Shown here: piece after piece, positions 24,901 to 34,254 of the stretch
How positions within the stretch are numbered: position 1 is the stretch's first letter
How the letters are laid out: each line of letters starts with the position of its first letter
Source of the DNA: Piliocolobus tephrosceles
Lineage: Eukaryota > Chordata > Mammalia > Primates > Cercopithecidae
NCBI RefSeq assembly: GCF_002776525.5
Contig: NC_045443.1
Location: 53,313,101 to 53,377,100 of the forward strand
Length of the DNA stretch: 64,000 nt
Direction: 5' to 3'
Made by a program: the position numbers and the translations under genes
Notes under the pieces: generated by a model
Seen by the model: only the letters and a program-made list of their open reading frames with translations
The model's database searches: none
What the model was told of the DNA's origin: nothing

Positions 24901-25654
24901 CCTAGGGAGGGTGGAGTCAGGGCCAATGGGCTGAGAAGCCGGCTCCTTTTTCCAGGAGGGGTGGGGGCGCTGCAGACTCCGGAGGTTCAGAAGAGAACAA
25001 CGTTCCTGGGCATCCCCAGCCCAAGTGATCTGGGCTGCAAGCCTGACCTGCTCTCCATCCCCAAATGCAGAGTAGGCTTTCACTCCAGGATGGAAAGAAC
25101 TGCGGCCTCATCTGAGCAGAGGAGACACGGAGCCGCCCCACCGGTGGGGAGGGGTCCAGAACACGGGAGCCAGGATTCCGGTCTCGCCATCCTCCCTGCT
25201 CCCAACTCACCAGCACATTGATGTTCTCCTTCTGCGAGAGTAGGGAACGCACTTCCTCCACATCTCGGCTAAAGATGGCCTGGACCAGGGGCGGCTGCAG
25301 GGAGAACCGGCAATCTGAGAGCGGGCTGGAGCCGGAGCGGAACCGGTGTGGGGGTGGGGGTGGGGGAGCACCCAGGTTTGAGGCGGGGGGGCGTCCGTGG
25401 AGGGGGTCCACTCTGGGGATTCTGGCTGGAGCGGGCTCCCGCGGTGCCTCCTCCGGTTGCCAGGTCCCCAAGGACACCGGCTCGGTTGAGGGGAGCGCGG
25501 CATGGGGCGGGGCGGGAGCTGCGGGAGCCCCGGGCTCGGGCCCAGCCTAGGCCGCACATCCCCGGGCTCGCGTGGTGGTAGCGCGGAGCCCTGGAAGGAG
25601 GAAGCGGGGAAGGGGAGGAGGGCTGACCTGGTCCGTGATGCTGAGGATCCCCAT
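9915..25654 (-). CDS. ANKRD52: ANKRD52, ankyrin-repeat regulatory subunit C of protein phosphatase 6 (complete, 28 exons)
   Basis: Scaffold subunit of the PP6 holoenzyme (PPP6C plus a SAPS-type PPP6R subunit), implicated in dephosphorylating AGO2 (family knowledge). Coding exons 5' to 3': 25654-25628, 25294-25211, 24744-24666, 24468-24398, 23369-23169, 22651-22564, 22419-22277, 21976-21764, 21501-21423, 21115-21001, 20799-20717, 20610-20493, 20283-20215, 20030-19890, 19810-19730, 15563-15452, 15255-15184, 14914-14713, 14464-14377, 14300-14183, 12365-12146, 11960-11873, 11759-11676, 11567-11422, 11205-11123, 10906-10824, 10649-10558, 10165-9915. Sum 3231 nt = 1076 aa plus stop, the human length. 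The start MGILSITDQ is the only ATG in frame with exon 2. Ankyrin cores (TPLHxAA, GADVN) recur almost throughout; exon 15 encodes an acidic non-ankyrin linker, and the C-terminal tail ([12 protein letters not shown] to GLDGCYSE) is not repeat-like. No break seen. Confidence 0.97.
12478..12771 (-). mobile_element. Alu in ANKRD52 intron 21
   Basis: Antisense Alu flanked by caatccttgtctt at 12467 and again at 12773. Confidence 0.95.
12801..13085 (-). mobile_element. Alu in ANKRD52 intron 21
   Basis: Antisense Alu flanked by ctttacaaaaatgattc (12783) and ctttacaacaatgattc (13086). Confidence 0.95.
13389..13683 (+). mobile_element. Alu in ANKRD52 intron 21
   Basis: Sense Alu ending in an (AAT)n-like tail. 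Flanked by acaaagcacagata (13374) / acaaagcagagata (13684). Confidence 0.9.
13766..14062 (+). mobile_element. Alu in ANKRD52 intron 21
   Basis: Sense, diverged (AluJ/S-like) copy ending in a short A tail just before exon 20. Confidence 0.85.
15722..16025 (-). mobile_element. AluY in ANKRD52 intron 15
   Basis: Antisense Alu with duplication aatcctacccattctt at 15708 and 16026. Confidence 0.95.
16385..16560 (+). repeat. MIR fragment
   Basis: 'agcacttactg...taatcctcataa...gaggcatagagaagtaacttgc' matches the MIR core pattern. Diverged. Confidence 0.7.
16600..16908 (+). mobile_element. AluY, sense arm of a close inverted pair
   Basis: Full-length sense Alu with (CAAAA)n tail. Only about 12 bases separate its tail from the antisense Alu at 16921. 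Confidence 0.95.
16921..17283 (-). mobile_element. AluY, antisense arm of inverted pair, contains the N gap
   Basis: PolyT, gagacggagtgtggctctg start and gcgcccggcc end, with the 100-N gap inside. Flanked by aaataaatctttt on both sides. Confidence 0.95.
17136..17235. other. Assembly gap (100 N)
   Basis: Exactly 100 Ns inside an antisense AluY in ANKRD52 intron 15. The left flank ends at Alu position 'gttagcca' and the right flank resumes at 'cggcctcccaaag'. Intact Alus in this window, such as 1-258, have 39 bases between those points. Confidence 0.99.
17338..17935 (+). mobile_element. Alu interrupted by a second Alu
   Basis: Outer sense Alu at 17338-17474 and 17767-17935, split at 'aatacaaaaattag'. 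The inner copy occupies 17475-17766. The linker motif acaaattag reappears after the inner A tail. Confidence 0.85.
17475..17766 (+). mobile_element. Inner Alu nested in Alu
   Basis: Full-length sense Alu (gctgggcgtggtggctcacgcc to cttcaaaaaaaaa) in the linker of the outer copy. Confidence 0.85.
17955..18258 (-). mobile_element. Two old antisense Alu/FLAM-like fragments
   Basis: 17955-18062 is a right-arm fragment. 18078-18258 is a monomer-like copy with the 'ggctattcataggcatgatcat' variant of ancient 7SL-derived monomers. Confidence 0.7.
18308..18440 (+). mobile_element. Alu left monomer (FLAM-like)
   Basis: A single left arm ending in an A-rich tail, with no right arm. Confidence 0.75.
18640..19261 (-). 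mobile_element. Two tandem antisense Alus
   Basis: 18640-18959 contains a rearranged stretch near 18876-18905. 18972-19261 follows immediately. Confidence 0.85.
19384..19470 (+). mobile_element. Internally deleted Alu
   Basis: The first about 15 bases of an Alu head join directly to the right-arm end (gagccaagatcatgcc), followed by an A tail. Confidence 0.85.
21180..21245 (+). repeat. MIR-like fragment in ANKRD52 intron
   Basis: 'gagtgcctactatgcatcaggtgc' is a typical MIR segment. Short and diverged. Confidence 0.5.
22652..23168. other. ANKRD52 intron 6, unique sequence
   Basis: About 517 bases between coding exons. No ORF with recognised similarity and no Alu. Confidence 0.7.
23370..24397. 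other. ANKRD52 intron 4, unique sequence
   Basis: About 1 kb without Alu, in a gene whose other introns are mostly near 100 bases. Nothing coding recognised. A GC-rich stretch with CTGGCAGC/GCTGGCAGC motifs lies near 24150-24225. Confidence 0.7.
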
Positions 25655-25990
25655 GGCCCGGCCCGGGCTCCGTCCGCATCGAGCTCCCGGCGGCGGCGGC
25701 GGTGGCTCCACCGGGGACACGGAGCGGCCCAGGCGGCGGCTGCGGCGGCGGCTGCAGGGAGAGCGCGGCCCCGCCTACCGGGGGGCGGGCGAGCGGGAGG
25801 CCGCAGCGCTCCCTGGCGGCCGTCCGGGTCCCAGCGCTCCCGGAGCAAACGGACCCCGGCCGCAGCGCCCTCCGCCCCACCCTGGCGGCCCCAGCAGCCC
25901 CTGCACCCCCGAACTCACGCGCCGGCTCCCCGGCTCCCGCAGCTGGCCGCGCCAGTCTGGCGGCCCAAGGGGTTCGTCACAAGACCCTAG
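25270..25990. promoter_or_regulatory. CpG island promoter of ANKRD52
   Basis: Dense CpG and GC content covering exon 1, its 5'UTR and the start of intron 1. GC boxes of the ggggcgg type occur at about 25504 and 25785. No TATA box is placed. It is unidirectional as far as the sequence shows: no gene starts on the + strand before 33.7 kb. Confidence 0.8.
25655..25850 (-). other. ANKRD52: ANKRD52 5'UTR / first exon (approximate)
   Basis: GC-rich sequence directly 5' of the ATG, with (CGG)-type runs at 25690-25760. The transcription start is not visible; about 200 nt is an estimate from the CpG island boundary. Confidence 0.5.
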
Positions 25991-25999
25991 CGGAAACCT

Positions 26000-26725
26000 G
26001 GGCCTTGGTCCCGCGGTGCTTCCCAAACTGAGGACCAAACGGCGGGCCAGATCTCACCCAGCCCACAATGCTCCCGCCGGAGCTAACTCCTCCAGTCAGC
26101 GATTCCACACCCCGAAATCCCCCACAGACTAGGGGGAACTGGCGGGTGGAGAACTGGGAATTATGTATGGCAATATCCCCAGAGGGAGGGAAAGCGTGTA
26201 TCTCCACTGGCGGATGCGTGAGTTCGGTAGAGAAGAAATAGCAAAAGTGCTCAAAATGCGGAGAAACCCCAAGGAGGATTCTACTGCAGAAAACACTCAC
26301 AAAGAGGCCATGACAACTGGCAACTGGAAAAGGCCGCCAAGACAAACAGAAGGGACATTTTCCAGCTCCTTACTGATTCCATTGCAAGGTTAAAGTGGAA
26401 AACACTCAACAATTTCTTCCCAGAACAGCATGTGGTGCTTCCCCTCCTCCAATGGAGAGGCCAGAAAGCCATCAATTAGAGAAGAAATGAATGGAAGTCA
26501 TCTCAAACCAGAATCGGAAAAAGGAGGAAGACGAAAAATGAGATTGAAAAATTGATACAATTTCTGAAAGGTGATCCAGGGTCCTGTTCAGAGTTTCACA
26601 ATTCAATACACATTGAAGAAAACACGTAATGGACGAAGTGCAGCATGCTGGCGTCTTGTCAAGGCTTTATATATAAAGGTCCTCCCTTGCGGGGAGAGGA
26701 AAAAGGTTTAAACATAAAAACACAT
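26000..26725. other. Intergenic sequence upstream of ANKRD52
   Basis: Unique, AT-richer sequence between the CpG island and the first intergenic Alu. No ORF or RNA gene recognised. Confidence 0.6.
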
Positions 26726-27026
26726 TTTATTTTATTTTGTTTTTTGAGACGGAGTTTCACTCTTGTCGCCCGGGCTGGAGTGCAGTGGCATGATCTCGGC
26801 TCACTGCAACATCTGCCTCCCGGGTTCAAGTGATTATCCTGTCTCAGCCTCCCCAGTAGCTGAGACTACAGGCGCCCACCACCCTGCCCGGCTAATTTTT
26901 GTATTTTAGTAGAGACAGAGTTTCACCATGTTGGTCAGACTGGTCTCGAACTCCTGACCTCACGTGATCCACCTGCCTTGGCCTCCCAAAGAGCTGGGAT
27001 TACGGGCGTGAGCCACCGCACCCTGC
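26726..27026 (-). mobile_element. Alu, intergenic
   Basis: Antisense Alu. Its head faces the next sense Alu 27 bases away (head-to-head pair). Confidence 0.9.
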
Positions 27027-27053
27027 GAAAATACTTTTTAAAAAAGCCTTCCT

Positions 27054-27534
27054 GGCCGGGTGCGGTGGCTCACGCCTGTAATTCCAGCACTTTGGGAGGC
27101 CGAGGCGGGCGGATCACGAGGTCAAGAGATTGAAACCATCCTGGCCAACATGGTGAAACCCCGTCTCTACTAAAAATACATAAAATTAGCCGGGCATGGT
27201 GGCGGGCGCCTGTAATCCCAGCTACTTGGGAGGCTGAGGCAGGAGAATTGCTTGAACCCGGGAGGCAGAGGTTGCGGTGAGCAGAGATGTGCCATTGCAC
27301 TCCAGCCTGGGCAGAAAGAGTGAAACTCTGTCCAAAACAGTCCCAGGACCAAACAAAAATAATGCAACACCCTCCCAGCCAACATGGTGAAACCCCATCT
27401 CTACCAAAAATATAAAAAATTAGCCTGGTATGGTGGTGCACGCCTGTAATCCCAGCTACTGGAGAGGTTGAGGCAGGAGAACCCACTGCTCTCCAGCCTG
27501 GGTGACAGAGCCAGATTCCGTCTCAACAACAACA
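27054..27534 (+). mobile_element. Composite Alu insertion with a second partial Alu
   Basis: Full sense Alu 27054-27341, about 30 bases of other sequence, then a partial, internally deleted sense Alu from 27372. One duplication, aaaaaagccttcc, brackets the whole unit (27040-27052 and 27535-27547). Confidence 0.75.
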
Positions 27535-27547
27535 AAAAAAGCCTTCC

Positions 27548-27913
27548 CTTGCCTTCCTACTAGAAAGATACTTAAGACATTAGTAACAGTCCTTTTTTCC
27601 TTGAAAGAAAAACTGGGGTACAGGAAATAAGGAATGAGAGGGAAATTTACCTATCAGTATATACCTTTTAGAATTTTTAAATTTTTTACCATATTGAAAA
27701 TAAAAATTAAAATATTGCTTAGGAGCAATCACTCCGTGATTCCATGCACACACAAAAATTACAAAGAAATAAAATATTGCTTTAAACTTACCTCTTCCAG
27801 GAAGTCTCCCCTGGTTAATAGGCTCTTTTCCTTTTGTTCTCCTTACCACTTACATACTTAGTTTATACTGCCACAATCTGGTTAAATTGTACACCTTTGT
27901 TTCTCATTTTACC
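27548..27913. other. Intergenic unique AT-rich sequence
   Basis: No gene or recognised repeat. Confidence 0.5.
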
Positions 27914-28204
27914 TTTTTTTTTTTGAGACGGAGTCTTGCTCTGTCACCCAGGCGGGAGTGCAGTGGCACCATCTCAGCTCACTGCATGCTCCGCCTCCCG
28001 GGTTCATGCCATTCTCCTGCCTCAGCCTCCCAAGTAGCTGGGACTACAGGTGCCCGCCACCACCCCAGGCTAATTTTTTGTATTTTTAGTAGAGACGGGT
28101 TTTCCCCGTGTTAGCCAGGATGGTCTCGATCTCCTAACCTCGTGATCCGCTCACCTCAGCCTCCCAAAGTGCTGGGATTACAGGTGTGAGCCACTGCACC
28201 CGGT
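27914..28204 (-). mobile_element. AluY, intergenic
   Basis: Full-length antisense Alu. Confidence 0.95.
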
Positions 28205-28216
28205 CTTATTTTCACC

Positions 28217-28370
28217 TTTTTTTTTTTTTTTGAAACAGGGTCTCACTCTGTCACCTAGGCTGGAGTCTGTCGCCAAGGCGGAGCGCAGTGGCTTGATCTC
28301 AGCTCACTGCAACCTCAGCCTCCTCAATAGCTGGGACCACAGGCACACACCACCACACCTGGCTATTATT

Positions 28371-28402
<32 letters not shown>

Positions 28403-28674
28403 TTGAGATGGAGTCTCGCTCTATCGCCCAGGCTGAAGTGCAGTGGTGTGATCTCAGCTCACTGCAGCCTCAACCTCCTGGGCTCAGGTGATCCTGCCTC
28501 AGCTGCAGGAGTAACTGGGATTACAGGTAGGCACCATCATGCCCCGCTAACTTTTGTAGAGACAGGGTTTGGCCATGTTGTCCAGGCTAGTCTCAAACTT
28601 CTGAGCTCAGGTGATCTGCCCACCTTGGCCTTCCAAAATGCTGGTATTATAGGTGTGAGCCACCACACCTGGCC
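28217..28674 (-). mobile_element. Antisense Alu monomer plus full Alu
   Basis: 28217-28367 is a left-arm piece with an internal rearrangement. 28393-28674 is an older full-length copy. Confidence 0.8.
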
Positions 28675-29911
28675 ATAAAGTGAGTTTTAAACTCCTTGTA
28701 AGCCAGAGTCACAGTCTTCTCTAACATGGACTTTAAATTTTTTTTTTTTTTTAAATGAAAAAAAATTATTTTGAGCTTTCCAAAGGAAAAGGTATTGGTT
28801 TTTTTAAGCTCCAGAATATCAGTATAGAGAAACAGGCATTTAATATTTGATGATTGATGATGATGATGATGAAGCAGCAGAAACCAAAGGTAGCAAAGGA
28901 TCAAATGGGTATGGGTGTTGGGACTTGGCTATTGGATATTATGGGCCTTCCAGGAAGGGCTAAACTAGGATATGCCCCAGAGGATGAGAAGGAGGGGCAT
29001 ACATGGTATCTATTGCCCAAAATAACTCTTGGTAACCTGAGGAATTGGAGTCAGGGATTGAGCTGGGGTCACGTGCCTGGGTCTGGCTAGGGGATGAAGG
29101 TGAACAAGAGATGTTGCCAGCCTGGTTCTCTGGGCAACTGGAGGGAGGAGGAAGGGCTAGAAGAGTTATTTTTAATATTATTTAGAGCACTGAAAGAGGA
29201 TTTCCCAGTAGGGAAAAAAAGGATTTGATGTAGGGAACACTGATACTATCGGGGCTCAGGGAGATACACAGGGTATGGGAGGAGGAGACCAGAAGTGGTG
29301 TTAAAACCCTCTTATATGGACAGTCCTGCAGGATTGAACTACTGCATTCATATTTGGGTAACTCTAGACAGATGGCTACCTATTTTTAAGCCTCAGTTTT
29401 CCTTCTTCTGACAAATGTGAGGACTAAATGTGAGGACTCATCCGATGTACAGCCCTGTACTAACTGGTTGGGAGGTCAAAAATTAGAAATAATGGTGTCT
29501 CTTTATGAGGAGCTTATAACTTAGTAGATGAACATACATATACATGTGAAACAACTACAGAATATACGATACATACTAGATTACATGGCAGTATGTGTTC
29601 AGAGTAATGTTGAAGGAAGGGTTCAGTCAACGGGTTCTTCCTGGAGGAGGTGTGTCTTGAGTCAGTACTTGAAGGAAGTATGGGGACCTTGGGGATTCTG
29701 TACCAGTCAACTTGGTTAAAGCACAGTGATAAAGAGGTCACAGGTCAGTTATGTATCCCAGTTAATTTCTGTCTTTTAACCAACCAGATCCTTACTCCTC
29801 ATTCAAAGCAGCTGTCTCATACGTATAAGCCCTTAGTCAGAGGGGGGTGGGGCTGGACACAAGAGTGGGATTATAAAGAGTAAATCTGTCCTTTAAGGTC
29901 ATGTGCCCATC
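28675..29911. other. Intergenic unique block with short (GAT)n and a MIR
   Basis: (GAT)n lies at 28848-28870. A MIR-type segment lies at 29335-29440 ('aagcctcagttttccttcttctgacaaatgtgaggac'). No coding gene recognised. Confidence 0.6.
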
Positions 29912-30190
29912 AGTCCAGGCATGGTGGCTCACGCCTGTAATCCCAGCACTTTGGAAGGCCAACATGGACATATTGCTTGAGTTCAGGAGTTCGAGACCAA
30001 CCTGGGCAAGATGATGAAACTCTGTCTCTACCAAAAATGTGGTAGTGTCCTCCTGTGGTTGCAGCTATTTGGGAGGCTGAGGTGAGAGGATCACTTGAGC
30101 CTGGGAGGCAGAGGTTGCATGAGCCGAGATCACACCAGTGCACTCCAATCTGGGTGACAGAGTGAGGCCTCCGTCTCAAAAATTAAATAG
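29912..30190 (+). mobile_element. Alu, intergenic
   Basis: Sense, diverged, with a short deletion at the middle linker. Confidence 0.85.
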
Positions 30191-30335
30191 ATAAATAATA
30201 AAACATATTCATTTGGTCAATAATTATTTTGAATTGGTAGTACTAACTGCTATGGAGGCAGAAGAGTTTATATAAAATGGGTTTTGGTGATCACCCAATG
30301 GCCCTTGCTTACTTGAAATCCAGAGAAGATGGGCT

Positions 30336-30939
30336 CAAACTTTTTTTTATGAGACAGAGTTTTGCTCTTGTTGCCCAGGCTGGAGTGCAATGGCACCATC
30401 TAGGCTCACTGTAATCTCCACCTCCGGGGTTCAAGCAATTCTCCTACCTCAGCCTCCCAAGTAGCTGGGATTACAGGCATGTGCCACCACGCCCCGCTAA
30501 TTTTGTATTTTTAGTAGAGACGGGGTTTCTTCATGTTGGTCAGGGCTGGTCTTGAACTCCCAACCTCAGGTAATTCGACTGCTTGGCCTCCGAAAGTGCT
30601 GGAATTGCAGGTGTGAGCCACCTCGCCTTTTGTTTTTTCTCTTTTTCTTGAGACAGAGTCTCCATCTATCACCCAGGTTGGAGTGCAGTGGTACGATCTC
30701 CACTCACTACAACCTCTGCCTCCCGGGCTCAAGTGATTCTCTGCCACAGCCTCCCGAGTAGCTGGGACTATAGGTGCGCATCACCACACCTGGCTTTTTT
30801 TTTTTTTTTTTTTTGTATTTTTTGTAGAAATGGCGTTTTGCCACGTTGGCCAGGATGGTTTCGATCTCCTGACCTCATGATCTGCCTGCCTCGGCCTCCC
30901 AAAGTGCTGGGATTACAGGCCTGAGCGACCGCGCCAGGC
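30336..30939 (-). mobile_element. Two tandem antisense Alus
   Basis: 30336-30628 and 30631-30939, each with a polyT head and gcc end. Confidence 0.9.
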
Positions 30940-31007
30940 CCAAGAACCACCCTCTTTCTAGACCAGATGTCTGTTCCACATTAATTAGACCAGCATTGCA
31001 ACACAGT

Positions 31008-31316
31008 CTTTTTTTTTTTTTTTTTTTTTTTTTTGAGACAGTGTCTGACTCCCATCACACAAACTGGAGTGCAGTGGTGCAATCATGGCTCACTGCAGCC
31101 TCAACCTCTTGGGCCCAGGTGATCCAACTGAGACTCCCAAGTGGCTGGGATTACAGGCATGTACCACCATGCCTGGCTAATTTTTTTTGTATTTTTTGTA
31201 GAGACAAGGTTTCGCCATATTGCCCAGACTGGTCTCAAACTCCTGGGCTCAGGTGATCCACCCACCTTTGCCTCCCAAAGTGCTGGGATTACAGGTATGA
31301 GCCACCATGCTTGGCT
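31008..31316 (-). mobile_element. Alu, intergenic
   Basis: Antisense, older copy. The target-site copy 'gcaacacagtctt' occurs at about 31000 and again after 31317. Confidence 0.9.
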
Positions 31317-31529
31317 GCAACACAGTCTTATTTACTTTATCCCCTGCCCCTCCGCATAACCACCACACACAACACTTCTCAGGGAAAGCTTTCCTGAAAG
31401 TGGAGAGCTTGACTGAAGATTTAGCAAGCAAGCAGAGGAAAGGTTTGTACTGTAATAGCATGAATTTCTTGAAATTCAACAGCAGGCACCACCATTCTTT
31501 TGCACCCACTTAATTCTAGTCTCTCTTTT

Positions 31530-31653
31530 GTTTTTGGAGAGACAAGGGTCTCTATGTTGCCCAGGCTGGTCTTGAACTCCTAGCCTCAAGTGATCCTCCC
31601 ACCTCAGCCTCCCGAAGTGCTGGGATTACAGGCATGAGCCACTGCACCTAGCC
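31530..31653 (-). mobile_element. Alu right-arm fragment
   Basis: Only 'gacaagggtctctatgttgccc' to 'cacctagcc' is present. Confidence 0.75.
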
Positions 31654-31734
31654 CAATCTCTTTCTAATTGCCAATTTCTTTCTTCCTCTCCTTTTTTCTT
31701 TTATTCACCTGACTTTTATCAAGAGCATTTTTTC

Positions 31735-31820
31735 TCTTTCTTTTCTCCTTCTCTTCCCACCCCTCTTTCTCTCTCTCTTTCTCTCTCTTTCTTTCTCTCT
31801 TTCTTTCTTTCTTTCTTTCA
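31735..31820. repeat. (CTTT)n/(CT)n pyrimidine microsatellite
   Basis: Imperfect CTTT and CT units directly abut the head of the next antisense Alu, as expected of an expanded Alu tail. Confidence 0.9.
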
Positions 31821-32094
31821 TGGAGTCTTGCTCTGTTGCTCAGGCTGGAGTGCAGTGGCACAATCTCAGCTCACTCCAACTTCTGCCTCCTGGGTTCAAG
31901 CAATTCTCCTGCCCAGCCTCCCGAGTAGCTGGGATTAGAAGCGCTCGCCACCATGCTTGGCTAATTGTATTTTTAGTAGAGATAAGGTCTCACTATGTTG
32001 ACCAGGCTGGTCTCGAATTCCTGACCTCAAGTGATCTGCCTGCCTTAGCCTCCCAAAGTGCTGGGATTACAGGAGTGAGCCACCGTGCTCAGCC
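31821..32094 (-). mobile_element. Alu, intergenic
   Basis: Antisense Alu whose tail is the adjoining microsatellite. Confidence 0.9.
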
Positions 32095-32418
32095 AAGAGT
32101 ATTTTTTTTTTTCTTCTTGAATCATGAAAAGCAGTATAGTGATATTTACTTGCCTGGGTTTCTGTCCATGAGGTCTCACTCTTCATCAAATGCACACTTT
32201 TCAGACAAAGATGGTTCTCTGTCCTAGGAATATCTGGTTCTTCCTACCTCACTTCTTTCTATAAATATTAAAGGTAAAAACCATGCAGCCTTAGCTCAGA
32301 GCTTGGAATGTTAATCTCCTTTCCCAAAAATATAGAACACAGCACTAACCACTTGTGGACGCTACAAAGATGAACAGTGCTTCTAACTATAAACAAGGCC
32401 GAATATGATAAAGGCTCT

Positions 32419-33284
32419 GTGATGGTTAATACTGAGTATCAACTTGATTGGTTTGAAGCATGCAAAGTGTTGTTCCTGGGTGTCTGTGACAGTGTTGCCA
32501 AAGGAGATTAACATTTAAGTCAGTGGACTGGAAGAAGCTGACCCAGTCTCAATGGTGCGCACTATCCAAGCCGCTGCCAGCGACGCTAGAAAAAGTAGGC
32601 AGGGCTGGGCACGATGGCTCACACCTGTAATCTCAGCACTTTGGGAAGTTGAGGCAGGTGGATCACCTGAGGTCAGGAGTTCAAGACCAGCTTGGCCAAC
32701 ACGGCGAAACCCCATGTCTACTAAAAATACAAAAATTAGCTGGGCATGGCGGCGCATGCCTGTAATCCCAGGTACTGGGGCGGGGGCGAGGCGGGGGTAG
32801 GTGGTGAGGCACGAGGATCGCTTGAACCTGGGAGGTGGAGGTTGCAGTGAGCCGTGATCGTCCCACTGCACTCCAGCCTGGGCAAAAGAGAGAGACTCCG
32901 TCTCAAATAAATAAATAAATAAAAGTAAAAATAGGGGGAAGAAGCTGACTTGCTGACTCTTTCCGGCCTTCATCTTTCTCCCGTGCCGGATGCTTCCTGC
33001 CCTCCAACATCAGACTCCAAGTTCTTCAGCTTTTGGACTCTTGGACTTACACCAGTGGTTTGCCAGGGGCTCTCAGGGCTTTGGCCACAGACTGAAGGCT
33101 GCACTGCCGGCTTCCCTGCTTTTGAGGTTTTAGGACTTGGACTGATCCACCACTGACTTCCTTGGTCCTCAACTTGCAGACGGCCTAATGTGAGACTTTA
33201 CCTTGTGATCCTGAGGCAATTCTCCTTAATAAACTCCCTTTCATGTATACATTTATCCTATTCATTCTGCCCCCCTAGAGAACC
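32419..33284 (+). mobile_element. LTR-like medium-reiteration repeat, interrupted by Alu
   Basis: Starts tgtgatggttaatactgag and ends ctagagaacc, with an AATAAA at about 33227 near its 3' end. I recognise it as a common primate interspersed repeat but cannot name the family with confidence. No viral coding sequence is present. Confidence 0.55.
32604..32930 (+). mobile_element. Alu inserted in the LTR-like repeat
   Basis: Sense Alu with (AAAT)n tail and a G-rich expansion at 32775-32805. Confidence 0.9.
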
Positions 33285-33379
33285 TAAGGCTCTAAGAGCG
33301 GCGTTCAGAGGATCTACAGATATCTGCTGTAGACACGCCCACGAAATCGCCTCTGTGCCTACGTATCGGGTCCTGTGAC

Positions 33380-34140
33380 CACAGGCGACCTCAGTCCCCT
33401 GAACCATCTTTGCACTTCTCAAACGCACACCCCAGCGCCCTTTCTCGCCAGAGGTATGAACTACATCTCCCGACAGGCGGCGTTGTCCCCTTCCTTCCTT
33501 CCTCTCCCAGGCCCGAGCCATGGCAACAGCGTGACGTGGGGGTACCGAGAGCTGCGGGAGCAGCGATCCCGGCTTCAGTTCTAGCCTACCCGGCAGCCTA
33601 CACGGGAGCAAGGCGAGAGGTGCTGCCGCCTCCCGTCGTCCCTGCGCTCGGAGGCCCCCAACCAGCCCAGCGGCTGCCTCTTGCTGCTCCTCCTTTGGAG
33701 TGAGGCGGGCGCAGCCGGTGTCAGAACTTAGAGGGCCGGGCAGGGTCGCGCGCATGGCCTGGACGGGCTCGCGGCGGGTCCCGGCTGGGACGCGCGCAGC
33801 AGCCGAGCGCTGCTGCCGGCTCTCCCTCCGCCCGGGGACGCGCCCGGCCCCGCCCCCAGGCCCTCTGCCGCCGCCGTCGCGACCAATGAGGTGAGAGGGA
33901 GGCGCGGGCAATCGCGGCTGAGGGCAGCGGGTCGCTGCGGACCCCGGGGTTCCGCGGTGGAGGAGTGCTATACTGGGATGCAGGCGCAGCGGGGACTGGC
34001 AGCAATCATGCCCTGGGAGCTAATGTAGAGCTTTGGAGAATGCTTTTGCAAGTTGTACGAGAAGGGAAGTCCTCGGGGTGAGTGTCCAACCGTCTTCTTG
34101 GCCCTCGCGGGCGCCCTGGGGTCCCCGGGGACAGTGATGC
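33380..34140. promoter_or_regulatory. CpG island promoter of COQ10A
   Basis: CpG-dense region around exon 1. It contains aactacatctcccgacaggc (33459-33478), resembling the ZNF143/SBS element; ccatggcaac (33518-33527), like an RFX half-site; and tgacgtgg (33532-33539), CRE-like. No TATA box. Motif identities are by eye. Confidence 0.7.
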
Positions 34141-34222
34141 TTCCTTAGAGTCTTAGCTTTCAGCAGTAGCGTAGGCCCAGTCAAAAGCAACTAGCACTTC
34201 CCACACACCTCGCTTTTTCTCA

Positions 34223-34254
<32 letters not shown>

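Noticed and set aside
25207..25880. Long open frames (203-213 codons on -, 162-186 on + nearby) around ANKRD52 exon 1
   Set aside because: GC-rich shadow frames over exons 1-2 and the 5'UTR. The real frame is the spliced MGILSITDQ start.
32419..33284. Endogenous retrovirus with coding potential
   Set aside because: Only an LTR-like non-coding repeat is visible. No gag, pol or env-like frame was found.
33258..33911. 217-codon open frame antisense to COQ10A exon 1
   Set aside because: CpG islands lack stop codons by composition. The frame has no recognised similarity, low-complexity Arg/Gly/Pro content and no splice or promoter support.
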